From: an uncultured Collinsella sp.
Lineage (GTDB): Bacteria > Actinomycetota > Coriobacteriia > Coriobacteriales > Coriobacteriaceae
Direction of reading: 5' to 3'
Assembly (NCBI GenBank): GCA_902494035.1
Contig: CABURV010000015.1
Location: 1 to 35,983, forward strand
Length of the DNA stretch: 35,983 nt
Numbering within the stretch: position 1 is the stretch's first letter; the number at the start of each line of letters is the position of its first letter. Of this stretch, positions 14,412 to 23,299 are shown in pieces. A program made the position numbers and the translations under genes. Under the pieces are notes generated by a model that searched no databases, had not been told where the DNA came from, and saw only the letters and a list, made by a program, of their open reading frames with translations.

Positions 14412-15134
14412 ATGAACGCTTCATCTAAAAAGAGACTGACCCAATACGAGCGCTTGGCGGGCATGCTGCGCGACCGCATCGCCTCCGGCACCTACGCGCG
14501 CGGAGACAAGCTGCCGTCCGAGATGGAACTCATGGACGAATCGGGGCTGTCGCGCAGCACCGTACGCCACGCCCTTAAGGTGCTCGTTGACGAGGGCCTG
14601 GTGCGCACCGAGCGCGGGCGTGGCGCCTTTGTGGCCGACACGCCGGCACTCCACGAGAACAACCTGGTGTTTTCGAGCTACACGACACAGGTCCAGGGTC
14701 AGGGTATGAAGCCCACCACGCGCACGGTGGACTCGGGCTTTGCCAAGGCCGCGGGCAATGCGGCCAAGTTCTTCGATGTCGCCGTGGGCAGCAAGCTCGT
14801 CAAACTTGTCCGCCTGCGTTATCTGGACGATGCGCCGCTGTGCCTGGAGACCACCTATCTACCACCGAGCTTTGAAGCACTCATCGATCGCGATATCAAC
14901 GGTTCGCTCTACGCCACGCTGCGCCAGGAATTCCATCGCGCGCCGGCACAGGGACATAAGACCTTTGAGGTGTGCTATGCCTCGCAAAACGAGGCGTTTT
15001 TGCTCAACGTTGGGCGCGGGCAGGCGCTGATCCTGATCACCGACTACGTGTACGACACCGACGGCCGACCGCTCCATGTCTCCAAGCGCATCCAGCGCAC
15101 CGACCGTGCCAAATACACCGAGCCCATCGGCTAA
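14412..15134 (+). CDS. GntR-family transcriptional regulator with UTRA domain (regulator 3)
   Basis: This 240-residue protein has a GntR winged helix (about 10-78; LAGMLRDRIASGTYARGDKL, PSEMELMDESGLSRSTVRHA, ERGRGAFV) and a UTRA domain (about 90-236; RYLDDAPLCLETTYLP, HKTFEVCYAS). It is diverged from the other two regulators. It is divergently transcribed from the SIS gene at 13214, and the intergenic ATACARGTT sites fit control of both directions. The ribosome site is weak (an AGG within the operator repeat), so regulator binding and translation signals overlap. The stop codon falls inside copy C of the dispersed repeat. Confidence 0.9.
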   Translation: MNASSKKRLTQYERLAGMLRDRIASGTYARGDKLPSEMELMDESGLSRSTVRHALKVLVDEGLVRTERGRGAFVADTPALHENNLVFSSYTTQVQGQGMKPTTRTVDSGFAKAAGNAAKFFDVAVGSKLVKLVRLRYLDDAPLCLETTYLPPSFEALIDRDINGSLYATLRQEFHRAPAQGHKTFEVCYASQNEAFLLNVGRGQALILITDYVYDTDGRPLHVSKRIQRTDRAKYTEPIG

Positions 15135-15166
15135 CCTGCCAAAATAAACCTGTCCCTAAATGGTAG
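15133..15166 (-). repeat. Dispersed intergenic repeat, copy C (inverted)
   Basis: Read on the minus strand it matches copy B at 29 of 34 positions. It fills the gap between converging genes and contributes bases to both stop codons (gntR TAA 15132-15134, GNAT TAG 15156-15158). Confidence 0.7.
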
Positions 15167-15746
15167 GTTTGAGGAGGTCGGGGAACCAGGTTGGTTTGGG
15201 TTGGTTGGGGACGCGCTCGGCTAGGACCAACTCCATCCAGCACATGTCGTACCAGCGGCCGAACTTTTGGGCGCAGCGATCGAAGGCGCCCACCAGGCGA
15301 TACCCCATATGGGCATGGAAGTCCTGGCTGTTGTGCGTCAGGTACTCATCGTCCTTGTCGTGCGGCACGGCGATGAGGGCGCACATGTTGGTGATACCCA
15401 TCGCGATCAGGCATTGCTTAAGCGCGTCATGCAGCTTGCGGCCCAGCCCGCCGTGGCGCACATCACGCGCCAGGTAGATCGATGTCTCGACCGACCAGTC
15501 GTATGCCTCGCGGCTGTTGAGCGGACTCACATAGGCATAGCCTACCGGACGCCCGTCCAGTTCCATCACCAGATACGGATAGCGCTTGAGCGTGCGCTCG
15601 ATGCGCCCGGCGAACTCCTCAACGCTCGGCACCTCGTATTCGCAGGTAATCGCCGTCTGGCGCACATACGGCTCATAGATGGCAAGCAACGCCGGCGCAT
15701 CATCGGGCGTCGCCAGACGAATCGTCGGATCGGACATCTCGGTCAT
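15156..15746 (-). CDS. GNAT-family N-acetyltransferase (phosphinothricin acetyltransferase-like)
   Basis: This 196-residue protein begins IRLATPDDAPALLAIYEPYV, the usual start of the phosphinothricin-acetyltransferase-like GNAT subgroup. It continues with GYAYVSPLNSREAYDWSVETSIYLARD and the acetyl-CoA loop RHGGLGRKLHDAL, then GYRLVGAFDRCAQKFGRWYD. Members acetylate small amines such as amino acid analogues; the true substrate is unknown. The ATG at 15746 has GGAAGG about 5 nt upstream. Its leader begins at the T tract of the preceding terminator. The last residues (LLKPTI) and the stop are encoded by a copy of the dispersed intergenic repeat, so the C-terminus has been reshaped by it. Confidence 0.88.
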   Translation of the reverse strand: MTEMSDPTIRLATPDDAPALLAIYEPYVRQTAITCEYEVPSVEEFAGRIERTLKRYPYLVMELDGRPVGYAYVSPLNSREAYDWSVETSIYLARDVRHGGLGRKLHDALKQCLIAMGITNMCALIAVPHDKDDEYLTHNSQDFHAHMGYRLVGAFDRCAQKFGRWYDMCWMELVLAERVPNQPKPTWFPDLLKPTI

Positions 15747-15765
15747 ACAACCCTTCCCCCTCAAA

Positions 15766-15805
15766 AACAAAGGCCACCTTGCGCCAAACCCAGCGCAAGG
15801 CGGCC
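15766..15805 (-). terminator. Intrinsic terminator of the aldolase-like gene
   Basis: GGCC-A-CCTTGCGC (15772-15784) pairs with GCGCAAGG-C-GGCC (15793-15805), followed on the minus strand by TTTGTTTTTG. It ends only about 20 nt before the GNAT start. Confidence 0.85.
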
Positions 15806-15823
15806 CCTTGTCATTACATCAGG

Positions 15824-16849
15824 CTACAGAACAGCCGCCAACGCGTCGATGTCCTCCTGCGTCGTGGCCCAGCTGGTGCAAAAGCGCACCACCGTGTGAG
15901 TATCGTCGTACTTTTCCCAGTACTCGATCGAGGCATGCTCGCGAATGCGGGCCATATCCTCGTTGGGCAGAATCACAAACTGCTGGTTCGTGGGCGTCTC
16001 CAAAAAGAACTGGTAACCGCGCTCGTGCAGCACACGACGTAGCGTCTGGGCCGTCTCGATCGCCTGTCGACCAATCTCAAAATACAAGCCATCGGTAAAG
16101 AGTGCCTCAAACTGCACGCCCGTCAGGCGGCCCTTGGCCAACAGCGCGCCGTGCTGCTTAATGCGCGGAATGGGATGTGCCGGAGCGTGCATGCCGCAGA
16201 ACACCACAGCCTCGCCGCAGAGCGCGCCGCACTTGGTGCCGCCGATGTAGAACACGTCGCACAGCTGCGCCAGCTCGGGCAGGGTAATGTCGCACTCATC
16301 GGCCGCCAGCGCATAGGCCAGGCGAGCACCGTCCACAAACAGCGGAATCTCGCGCTTCTGGCATACCGCATGAATCGCCGCGAGCTCGGCCTTGGAGTAC
16401 AGCGTGCCGTACTCGGTCGATAGACTCACGTACACGGCGCCCGGGAACACCGTGTGCTCGTAGCTCTCGTTTTCGTAGAACACCTGGATATAGTTCTCGA
16501 GGTCCTCGGCGTGCATCTTGCCCTCGTAGCCGGGGATGGTGAGCACCTTGTGGCCACCAAACTCGATGGCGCCCGCCTCGTGACAGGCGACGTGGCCAGT
16601 CTCGGCAGCAACGACGCCCTCGTAGGGCGCAAGCAGCATATCGATCACCGTCGCATTGGCCTGCGTGCCGCCCACCAGAAAAAACACGTCGGCATCGGGG
16701 ACCTGACAGGCCTCGCGGATAAGCTGCTTGGCACGCTCGGTGTGTGCATCGGTACCGTAGCCGGGCTGCGGCTCCATGTTGGTGTCGACGAGCGCCTGCA
16801 GCACTGCCGGATGTGCACCGTGGGAATAATCGTTGTTAAACGCGAGCAT
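15824..16849 (-). CDS. Low-specificity L-threonine aldolase-like PLP enzyme
   Basis: This 341-residue fold-type I PLP enzyme of the threonine aldolase/beta-eliminating lyase family would cleave threonine or allo-threonine to glycine and acetaldehyde in the cytosol. Seen are NNDYSHGAHP near the N-terminus, GGTQAN (60-65), the cofactor-binding FVDGARL (171-177), and the Schiff-base lysine K206 in YIGGTKCGAL. Length and order fit the family. The ATG has GAGAGGA upstream. It follows the PAP2 gene by 45 bp and ends in a strong terminator, so the unit is probably mfd, PAP2 and this gene. The exact amino acid substrate is not determined. Confidence 0.9.
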   Translation of the reverse strand: MLAFNNDYSHGAHPAVLQALVDTNMEPQPGYGTDAHTERAKQLIREACQVPDADVFFLVGGTQANATVIDMLLAPYEGVVAAETGHVACHEAGAIEFGGHKVLTIPGYEGKMHAEDLENYIQVFYENESYEHTVFPGAVYVSLSTEYGTLYSKAELAAIHAVCQKREIPLFVDGARLAYALAADECDITLPELAQLCDVFYIGGTKCGALCGEAVVFCGMHAPAHPIPRIKQHGALLAKGRLTGVQFEALFTDGLYFEIGRQAIETAQTLRRVLHERGYQFFLETPTNQQFVILPNEDMARIREHASIEYWEKYDDTHTVVRFCTSWATTQEDIDALAAVL

Positions 16850-16894
16850 GGCAATCCTCTCTTACCGGGTATCGGCCAGATGATTCAAACGGAG

Positions 16895-17758
16895 CTATTG
16901 TACGCCGTTGGGATAGGCAATGCGCGCGGCAAGGCACTCAAGCGCCAGCACCAGGGCAAAGCCGCAGCTCACGTCACTCAAAAAGTGCGCTCCGATCACG
17001 ATGCGGCCAAAGGCGACGAGCGCCGCGACCATAGCCGCCGTCCAAAAGACCACCCGGCGGCGCGACGGTTTTTCCTTAAAGGCCGCCGCGGGAAGCCCGG
17101 CGAGCATAAGGCCGATCGCCGCATGCGCCGTGTGTCCGCTCGCAAACGACTTGAAGCCGTCCTTGATCACGCCGGCGGCGATAAAGGCCCACTTGTCGGG
17201 GTTGCCAATCACCCACCACGGCTGAAAATCGAGCCCCTGCGTCACCTCGATCACGCGCATGCGCGGGCGCGACCACAGCGGCTTAACAATGACGTTGAGG
17301 ATGATGGCTTGAGCGGCCCACACGGCCAGCACCATCAACGCCCAGCGCATAAGCTCGTCGGGCGCGGTGTCGCGCGTGAGACGATAGACGATAAAGTTAG
17401 CAGCAATCACCAGCACAAACGTCAGCACCAGCTGAACGGCAATGAGTTTGCCGCCAACCCGCAGGGACGAAACGATCTCGTAGCCAGCCAGACCAACGTT
17501 AACGAGGACGCCGAGCACGGCGAGCCATTTGCTCCCCCTGGAGTCGGGACGCACCGCTCGCACGAGCATAACGCCTGCGATGCTCGCCGTCAGCTCAAAC
17601 GGCAGCTCGCCGGCAGCCTCGATAAAGCGGCCGTACATGCTGCCGATGTTGAACAGCGCGCACGAGATCTGATAATCGAAGAAGCTGCCCACGCCCAGAC
17701 AAAGGCACAGGATAACCGCGATAATGGCGACATCTTTCTTATAGATGTATCCGAACAT
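16895..17758 (-). CDS. PAP2-family membrane phosphatase
   Basis: This 287-residue membrane protein has about six hydrophobic helices. The three PAP2 phosphatase motifs are all visible in order: K-x6-R-P as KPLWSRPR, SGH in KSFASGHTAHA, and R-x5-H-x3-D as RIVIGAHFLSD. Such enzymes dephosphorylate lipid phosphates, for example undecaprenyl or phosphatidic acid phosphates, on the outer face of the membrane. A start at ATG 17758 is supported by AAGGAA. It lies 80 bp after mfd and 45 bp before the aldolase-like gene; functional linkage is not evident. Confidence 0.9.
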   Translation of the reverse strand: MFGYIYKKDVAIIAVILCLCLGVGSFFDYQISCALFNIGSMYGRFIEAAGELPFELTASIAGVMLVRAVRPDSRGSKWLAVLGVLVNVGLAGYEIVSSLRVGGKLIAVQLVLTFVLVIAANFIVYRLTRDTAPDELMRWALMVLAVWAAQAIILNVIVKPLWSRPRMRVIEVTQGLDFQPWWVIGNPDKWAFIAAGVIKDGFKSFASGHTAHAAIGLMLAGLPAAAFKEKPSRRRVVFWTAAMVAALVAFGRIVIGAHFLSDVSCGFALVLALECLAARIAYPNGVQ

Positions 17759-17838
17759 GCTTTCCTTTCGATGCGGCTGGAATCAACCTGCAACGTGGCG
17801 GGGCAAAGATGACTCCGCCCCGCTACGCCCCTTACTTG

Positions 17839-20800
17839 TCAGTCATCGTCACTCGCGCCTAATTGCTGCAGCAGCATGAGTGCCGCGGCCACGGGGCCGG
17901 TGCCGTCGTTGGCGTCGAGACCGCGACCCAGGCCGCTGCCCGCGCCGGCGCCCGCCTTGTAGGGCACCGACAACTTGCGGCTCTTGGGGAAGTTCACCGC
18001 GCCATAGCGGGTCTTAAGCTCAAAGGCCACCTTCTTGGGCACGTCGACGCCCAAAAACGTGATGCGACCGCCGCTGAGCGTGACGCTCTCGAGCCCCAGG
18101 CGCTCGCCGCGAATGCGGATGCGCGCGCGATTGAACAGGTTGAGTCCCGCCAACGGCAGCTCACCATGCGCGGCCTCGGTCTCTTCCTGCACCTCGTCAA
18201 TGCTCTCCAGGTCCTCGGCCGCTGCGAGCTTACGGTACACGAGCACGCGCTGGTCCACCGCCGGCAGGTACTCCTCGGACAAGAAGTAGTCGGCCGGCAG
18301 GTTAATACCCACGCTCGCCGCCTCCACGCCGGCGTCGTCATCGCCGCGCGCCTCGGCCACGGCCTGGCCCAGCATCTGCGTAAACAGATCAAAGCCCACG
18401 CTCGACAGGTTGCCGTGCTGCTCGGCTCCCATAAGCGAACCGGCGCCACGGATCTCTAGGTCGCGCATGGCGATGCGCATGCCGCTGCCCAGGTCCTGGA
18501 ACTCGGAAAGTGCGGTCAGGCGCGCCGTTGCCTCCTCGGTGAGCGGCAGCTCGCCGGGGAACATAAAGTACGCGTAGGCCTGCGTGGCAGAGCGGCCCAC
18601 ACGGCCCTTGAGCTGGTAGAGCTGCGCCAGGCCAAGGCGCTGCGAGTCCTCGATGATCAGCGTGTTGGCCGTTGCGTTGTCGATGCCGCTCTCCACGATG
18701 GTCGTGGCGATGAGCACATCGATCTTTTTGGTCGCGAACTCAATCATCACGTCCTCGACCTCGCGCGGGCTCATCTTGCCGTGTGCCACGCCCACGCGCG
18801 CCTCGGGCGCGGCCTCATGCACGCGCGCCACGGCGTCATCGATGGTCTTAACGCGGTTGGACACGTAGTACACCTGGCCGCCGCGGCCCACCTCCAGGCG
18901 AATCGCCGCACTCACCACGTCGGGGTCGTACTCCCCCACGTGCACGATCACGGGACGACGCCCGGTCGGCGGTGTGGTGATCAGGCTCATGTCGCGCACG
19001 CCGCTCGTGGCCATCTGCATGGTTCGCGGAATCGGCGTTGCCGAGAGCGTGAGCACGTCGATTTGCTCGCGCAGGTTCTTGAGCTGCTCCTTGTGCTGCA
19101 CACCAAAGCGCTGTTCCTCGTCAATGATCACCAGGCCCAGGTTCTTGGGGTTCACGTCGGCCGAAAGCAGGCGGTGCGTGCCGATCAGCACATCGATCGT
19201 GCCCTCGGCAAACGCCTTGAGCGCGCGCTTTTGCTGCGCCGGGGTGCGGAAGCGGCTGAGCACCTCGACCTCCAGGCCAAACGGGGCAAAGCGCTCAAAG
19301 AACGTCTCGTAGTGCTGCTGGGCCAGAATGGTCGTGGGGCAGAGCACCATGACTTGGCGGCCGGAGTCAACGCACTTAAAGGCCGCGCGCAGGGCGACCT
19401 CGGTCTTGCCAAAGCCCACGTCGCCGCACAGTAGGCGGTCCATGGGCTTGGGCGCCTCCATGTCGGCCTTGATGTCGGCGATAGCCTCCAGCTGGTCGCG
19501 CGTCTCGTCGTAGGGGAAGCTCTCCTCCATCTCGATCTGTTCGGGCGTATCGGGCGGACAGGCGATACCAGCAATCGACGAGCGGCGCGTATACAGATCG
19601 ACCAGGTCAAACGCCAGTTTTTTGGCGTTCTTGCGCGCCTTGTTGGTAGCCCGCGTCCAGTCGGCGGTGTTGAGCCTGGTCAGGCGCGGCTTATCGCCGT
19701 CGGGACCAACATAGCGCGTGATGCGGTCAACCTGCTCCAGCGGCACGTAGAGCTTGTCGCCGTCGGCATATTCCAGCAAAAAGTAGTCGCGTTCCTTGCC
19801 GCCCACTTCCTGGCGCGCGATCTCGCTAAAGAGCGCGATGCCGTGGGTAGCGTGCACCACGTAGTCGCCCGGCTTAAACGGGAAGGTGATCTGCGTAATG
19901 TCCACCTTGCGGCGGCTGCGCGCGCGGTTGGCATCCATGCGGGCGTTGAGGTCGGCGATCGAGAACACGGCCAAATTGGCGTCGGGCACCACCACGCCCT
20001 GCGGCAGGGCGGCATCGACAAAAGTCACGCGCCCGCGCGAGATGGTGGGCACGGCGGCGCCGGCGGCAGCCTGCGCGGCGCCCGCCTCGAGCGAGCGGGC
20101 GTTGAGCGCATCAGCCTTACGCTCGCGAATGGAAGCATGGGCCTCCTGGCGTGCGGCACGGTCGGCGAAATCCGCCGCCGCCACGCGCACGCGGTCGCCG
20201 ATAGCGCCGGCATTTTCGGGCGCCGCGGTCAGCGACTCCTCAAAGGTAATGCCCTCGTCGCCAAAGGTGAGCTCCATCGACTCGCGCGCGCCGCGGTCGG
20301 GGATGGCAAACACGCAGGCATAGCGCTTGCCCACGACCTCCTGGATGCGCGTCATAAAACGGTTGTCCGAGCCTGCGATGGCAGGCTGCTCAATCTTGAG
20401 CTCTGCCGTAACCGCACCGCCGGCACGGATGAGGCTCACATAGTTCAGGCGCTGCTGAGCACCAAAGTCGAGCTGCTGGGCACGCACGTACAGGCCGCCC
20501 AGACGGTCGACCCCCGCCTCGCCGGCACGTGCCTCGATATCCTCGTAGGCGCGCAGGCAATCGTCGAACAGCGAGCGCGGCTCGGACAGCACCACGAGCG
20601 CCTTGCCGCTCACATGCGACAGCGGGCTCACGGTCTGGCCGTACATCACCGGCAAAAAGCGGTCGAGCTCGGGCGTGACGATGCGCGCATCCAGCATCTC
20701 GAGCAGTGCCGCCAGCTTACTGTCGTCCTGGCTGGCGCGGTAGAGCGCCACATGCATGTTGTGGACGGCGTCGTCGGTGAGTGCGAGCTCGCGACAGGGG

Positions 20801-21471
20801 AAGATCTCGATGCTGTCCTCGTTGCCGATGGTCTGCCCCGTAGAGCTCACCATGCGGCGGATGCGGTCGATCTCGTCGCCAAAGAACTCAATGCGCACGG
20901 GCGCCTTTTCCTGCGCGGGAAACACCTCGACGGTGTCGCCGTGCACGCGGAACAGACCGGGCGCATCGGCGGCACCGGCATTGGTGTAGCCCATGCCCAC
21001 CAGGCGCTGCGGCACCTCGTCAAAGGAAATCTCCTCGCCCACCGCAAAGGTCGTCGACTCCCAGTAGCGGCTCTCGACTGGCGGCACGCAGCGCAGCAGC
21101 GCGCGGGCCGAGGTGACCATGATGCAGCTGTCGCCGCGCACGATACGCCCGAGCGCCTCGCAGCGCTGGGCCACCACGGCGTCGTCGGGCGCCTGCTCGC
21201 GCCAAGGGTAGTCCTTGCGCTCAGGAAAGCGGCACACGTGCGCCAGGCCCACATAGGCGGCCAAACTGCGGGCGGCACGATCGGCCGCATCCTCGCCACT
21301 CACGACGTAGACCGTGGGGCGCGGACGACGCGCAAACTGGGCGGCGGCCATAAGCGTTCGGCCCGACTGAGACACGGCCAGCGTCACGTCCTCGCCAGAA
21401 TCGAGCCCGGCCTCGACGGTCTGCAGCGCCTCGGCAGTGTAGAGCTGTGCGGCTATACGGTGAATGAGCAT
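17839..21471 (-). CDS. mfd: Transcription-repair coupling factor Mfd
   Basis: This 1210-residue protein removes RNA polymerase stalled at lesions and recruits UvrA. Seen in order are the UvrB-like N-terminal module, the CarD-like RNA-polymerase-interaction domain (about 535-592; GDYVVHATHGIALF, YADGDKLYVPLEQ), the translocase with GDVGFGKTEVALRAAFK (about 680-697), DEEQRFGV (about 780), GRVGRS (motif VI), and the C-terminal TRCF domain. It also has an Ala-rich stretch around 460-480. The ATG at 21471 has GGAGG 6 nt upstream; a start nine codons earlier lacks one. The terminator hairpin of the upstream gene lies within the leader, only about 25 nt before the start. Confidence 0.97.
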   Translation of the reverse strand: MLIHRIAAQLYTAEALQTVEAGLDSGEDVTLAVSQSGRTLMAAAQFARRPRPTVYVVSGEDAADRAARSLAAYVGLAHVCRFPERKDYPWREQAPDDAVVAQRCEALGRIVRGDSCIMVTSARALLRCVPPVESRYWESTTFAVGEEISFDEVPQRLVGMGYTNAGAADAPGLFRVHGDTVEVFPAQEKAPVRIEFFGDEIDRIRRMVSSTGQTIGNEDSIEIFPCRELALTDDAVHNMHVALYRASQDDSKLAALLEMLDARIVTPELDRFLPVMYGQTVSPLSHVSGKALVVLSEPRSLFDDCLRAYEDIEARAGEAGVDRLGGLYVRAQQLDFGAQQRLNYVSLIRAGGAVTAELKIEQPAIAGSDNRFMTRIQEVVGKRYACVFAIPDRGARESMELTFGDEGITFEESLTAAPENAGAIGDRVRVAAADFADRAARQEAHASIRERKADALNARSLEAGAAQAAAGAAVPTISRGRVTFVDAALPQGVVVPDANLAVFSIADLNARMDANRARSRRKVDITQITFPFKPGDYVVHATHGIALFSEIARQEVGGKERDYFLLEYADGDKLYVPLEQVDRITRYVGPDGDKPRLTRLNTADWTRATNKARKNAKKLAFDLVDLYTRRSSIAGIACPPDTPEQIEMEESFPYDETRDQLEAIADIKADMEAPKPMDRLLCGDVGFGKTEVALRAAFKCVDSGRQVMVLCPTTILAQQHYETFFERFAPFGLEVEVLSRFRTPAQQKRALKAFAEGTIDVLIGTHRLLSADVNPKNLGLVIIDEEQRFGVQHKEQLKNLREQIDVLTLSATPIPRTMQMATSGVRDMSLITTPPTGRRPVIVHVGEYDPDVVSAAIRLEVGRGGQVYYVSNRVKTIDDAVARVHEAAPEARVGVAHGKMSPREVEDVMIEFATKKIDVLIATTIVESGIDNATANTLIIEDSQRLGLAQLYQLKGRVGRSATQAYAYFMFPGELPLTEEATARLTALSEFQDLGSGMRIAMRDLEIRGAGSLMGAEQHGNLSSVGFDLFTQMLGQAVAEARGDDDAGVEAASVGINLPADYFLSEEYLPAVDQRVLVYRKLAAAEDLESIDEVQEETEAAHGELPLAGLNLFNRARIRIRGERLGLESVTLSGGRITFLGVDVPKKVAFELKTRYGAVNFPKSRKLSVPYKAGAGAGSGLGRGLDANDGTGPVAAALMLLQQLGASDDD

Positions 21472-21496
21472 GCTGTTCCTCCGGCATTGCAACGAC

Positions 21497-21524
21497 AAAA
21501 GCCCGCCGAGGCAAGCTCGGCGGG
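21497..21524 (-). terminator. Intrinsic terminator in the mfd leader
   Basis: CCCGCCGAG (21502-21510) pairs with CTCGGCGGG (21516-21524) and is followed on the minus strand by TTTT. It ends about 25 nt before the mfd start codon. Confidence 0.8.
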
Positions 21525-21586
21525 TCGTTCGTCAAATTCGTTGCCTGTCATGGTAGCGCATGGAGGGGACTCCAGCTCAGACGTAC

Positions 21587-21613
21587 GCCCAGCCCCGCAA
21601 CAAAAACGCCAGA
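21587..21613 (-). repeat. 27-bp repeat, terminator tail copy 1
   Basis: Identical over 27 bp to 23300-23326. Read on the minus strand it contains GGCGTTTTTGTTGCGGGGC. Here the adjoining hairpin is poor (CCAG-ATAGTA-CTGG), 72 bp after the stop of the ATP-grasp gene. Confidence 0.8.
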
Positions 21614-21693
21614 TAGTACTGGACTCACCGGCTTCGCCAAAATCTCCCCGTCACGTCGAACGCCGCAACCACGGAAGGTACCCCAAGAAACGG

Positions 21694-23160
21694 CTATTCC
21701 TCAAAAAAGCTCGCAACGTTCAGGCGGCTCGTCCACTCACCTATGGTGTTGGCAAAACCGACGCGCGTGTACACGCCCGCAAAACGGCCGCGATACAGGT
21801 ACAGGCCTTCCATATTAGAAGCGGGCGCAAAACCAAGATCATCCACAAGCCCTTTGGGCGCCTCTCCTCGATGCGGCCCATCGACAAGCGTTCCGCGCAA
21901 GCAGGGAGTCTGATACTGCTGAGCATACTCCTGCACAATCGCCCCAGCTGCCGCAGCGCGAGCAAGCACCTGGGACCATTCCCGTTCCGTGACATCCAAA
22001 CCGGCTACAACGCCAACCGCGTTGTAGCCGCCGCACGGCTTGACAATCCATCGATCCTTTTCGGCAAATCTCGACAACTGGGTGCTTTCGTCCAAAATCT
22101 CGGTATAGGGCACATGCTCCCGGACAAACGATTGCTCCTCCGGGCCCAACAAAGACTGCCCGGCTCGAGACCACAAAAACGCAAATACGGTCTTAGTCGC
22201 ACACGGCCACGTTCTAAAACCACCGACGATGCATGCAAGCCCTTCTTGGGCAGCCTCGATTAAGGCTGAGCGTCCGTCGCACGGCTTATCCCACAGCTCG
22301 CCGGTCACCGCGCGCCGCCAAACGCAATCAATAGGACCAGCGGCATCGCACAGGCTCCTAGCACCGCCCTCTTCTTCGACAATCCGCAGGTCGCGTACAT
22401 CCGTAAAGCGCGCGACTACACCCCGCCGCCTCATAAGGTCGACAAAATGAGCCGCATCTTCCAAGTCAATGCTTTCCGAATAGTCGACGATTGCCACCGA
22501 AGCGGGATATATCTTTGATTGCGGTGCATAGAGCCCCTCGTCAACGCAGGCCCCGCTGTCCGATCGTGCACTATCCTCGGTGCGGCGAGGATGGGCCAGC
22601 TCCCACTCTGCATAGGTCTCAAACAATGCATCTATCCAGCTGCCGCATAAATCGTACTGCCGAAAGCCGGGGTGGTCGGATGCAAACTCCTCAAAGGAAG
22701 GCGTCATTCGCACTGCCTGACAGACCGCATCGGTCACTACCATTCCAGCACTGCCGTCGGTATTGAGCTCGCAAAACGTATACGAACCGGCGTCCTCGTC
22801 AAGAAAGATATCAACGCGCGCAAGGGGAATCTGGCAATCATAGCCGGCATCCATAGCGCACAGGTCAGCAAAAGCCGGATCCATGCGAAACCACGCACGC
22901 ACGGAGGCATCGGAACAAAACGCCCGCGTCACCTTGTCCATAATGCCGTACATGCGCTCGGCCGCCTCCTTAAGAAGCGCCGTCGTATCCTTATCGAATA
23001 ACTTTGGCGTTAAAGCCCAGGGCGCAGGGTCGCCATGGTAGAGTGCATGGGTTTGAGACAAGTATTCGTCGCCTTTGCGACGACCAGGTAGGTCACCTTC
23101 GCGCGTGCGCACAATGCGCTCAAAATAATCTTCAAGCTCTCGCGTCTTCAATGTTGCCAC
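21694..23160 (-). CDS. Circularly permuted ATP-grasp protein, glutathionylspermidine synthase-like
   Basis: About 488 residues. The features are those of the GSP_synth/circularly permuted ATP-grasp group: FCELNTDGSAGMV (about 129-141), RWIVKPCGGYNAVGVV (about 370-385), IVQEYAQQY, and YTRVGFANTI near the C-terminus. Such enzymes use ATP to form an amide bond between a carboxylate and an amine. The true substrates are unknown, and classical glutathionylspermidine synthesis is not expected in this type of organism. I prefer the GTG start at 23160, since GGAGG lies 5 nt before it; the ATG at 23172 contains that site and has none of its own. It lies between the zinc-ribbon gene and mfd, with terminators on both sides. 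Confidence 0.78.
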   Translation of the reverse strand: MATLKTRELEDYFERIVRTREGDLPGRRKGDEYLSQTHALYHGDPAPWALTPKLFDKDTTALLKEAAERMYGIMDKVTRAFCSDASVRAWFRMDPAFADLCAMDAGYDCQIPLARVDIFLDEDAGSYTFCELNTDGSAGMVVTDAVCQAVRMTPSFEEFASDHPGFRQYDLCGSWIDALFETYAEWELAHPRRTEDSARSDSGACVDEGLYAPQSKIYPASVAIVDYSESIDLEDAAHFVDLMRRRGVVARFTDVRDLRIVEEEGGARSLCDAAGPIDCVWRRAVTGELWDKPCDGRSALIEAAQEGLACIVGGFRTWPCATKTVFAFLWSRAGQSLLGPEEQSFVREHVPYTEILDESTQLSRFAEKDRWIVKPCGGYNAVGVVAGLDVTEREWSQVLARAAAAGAIVQEYAQQYQTPCLRGTLVDGPHRGEAPKGLVDDLGFAPASNMEGLYLYRGRFAGVYTRVGFANTIGEWTSRLNVASFFEE

Positions 23161-23299
23161 GTTGCCCTCCATTGCTTGATTTTTTGTTCATGCTACGCCA
23201 GCACGCCACGACTTCGGCGCGCTTGAATAGGCTTCTAAATTAGCAACACATTTTTGCATGAGCCGGCAGGGGGCAACATATACTCCTGCTCAAGCGCAT

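Noticed and set aside
17808..17834. GCGGGGC/GCCCCGC hairpin after mfd
   Set aside because: Only a 7-bp stem with a long loop and no T tract; too weak to call a terminator.
19843..22263. Long plus-strand open frame of about 800 codons opposite mfd and the ATP-grasp gene
   Set aside because: It is antisense to well-supported genes, has no domain, and long antisense frames are usual in GC-rich DNA with biased third positions.
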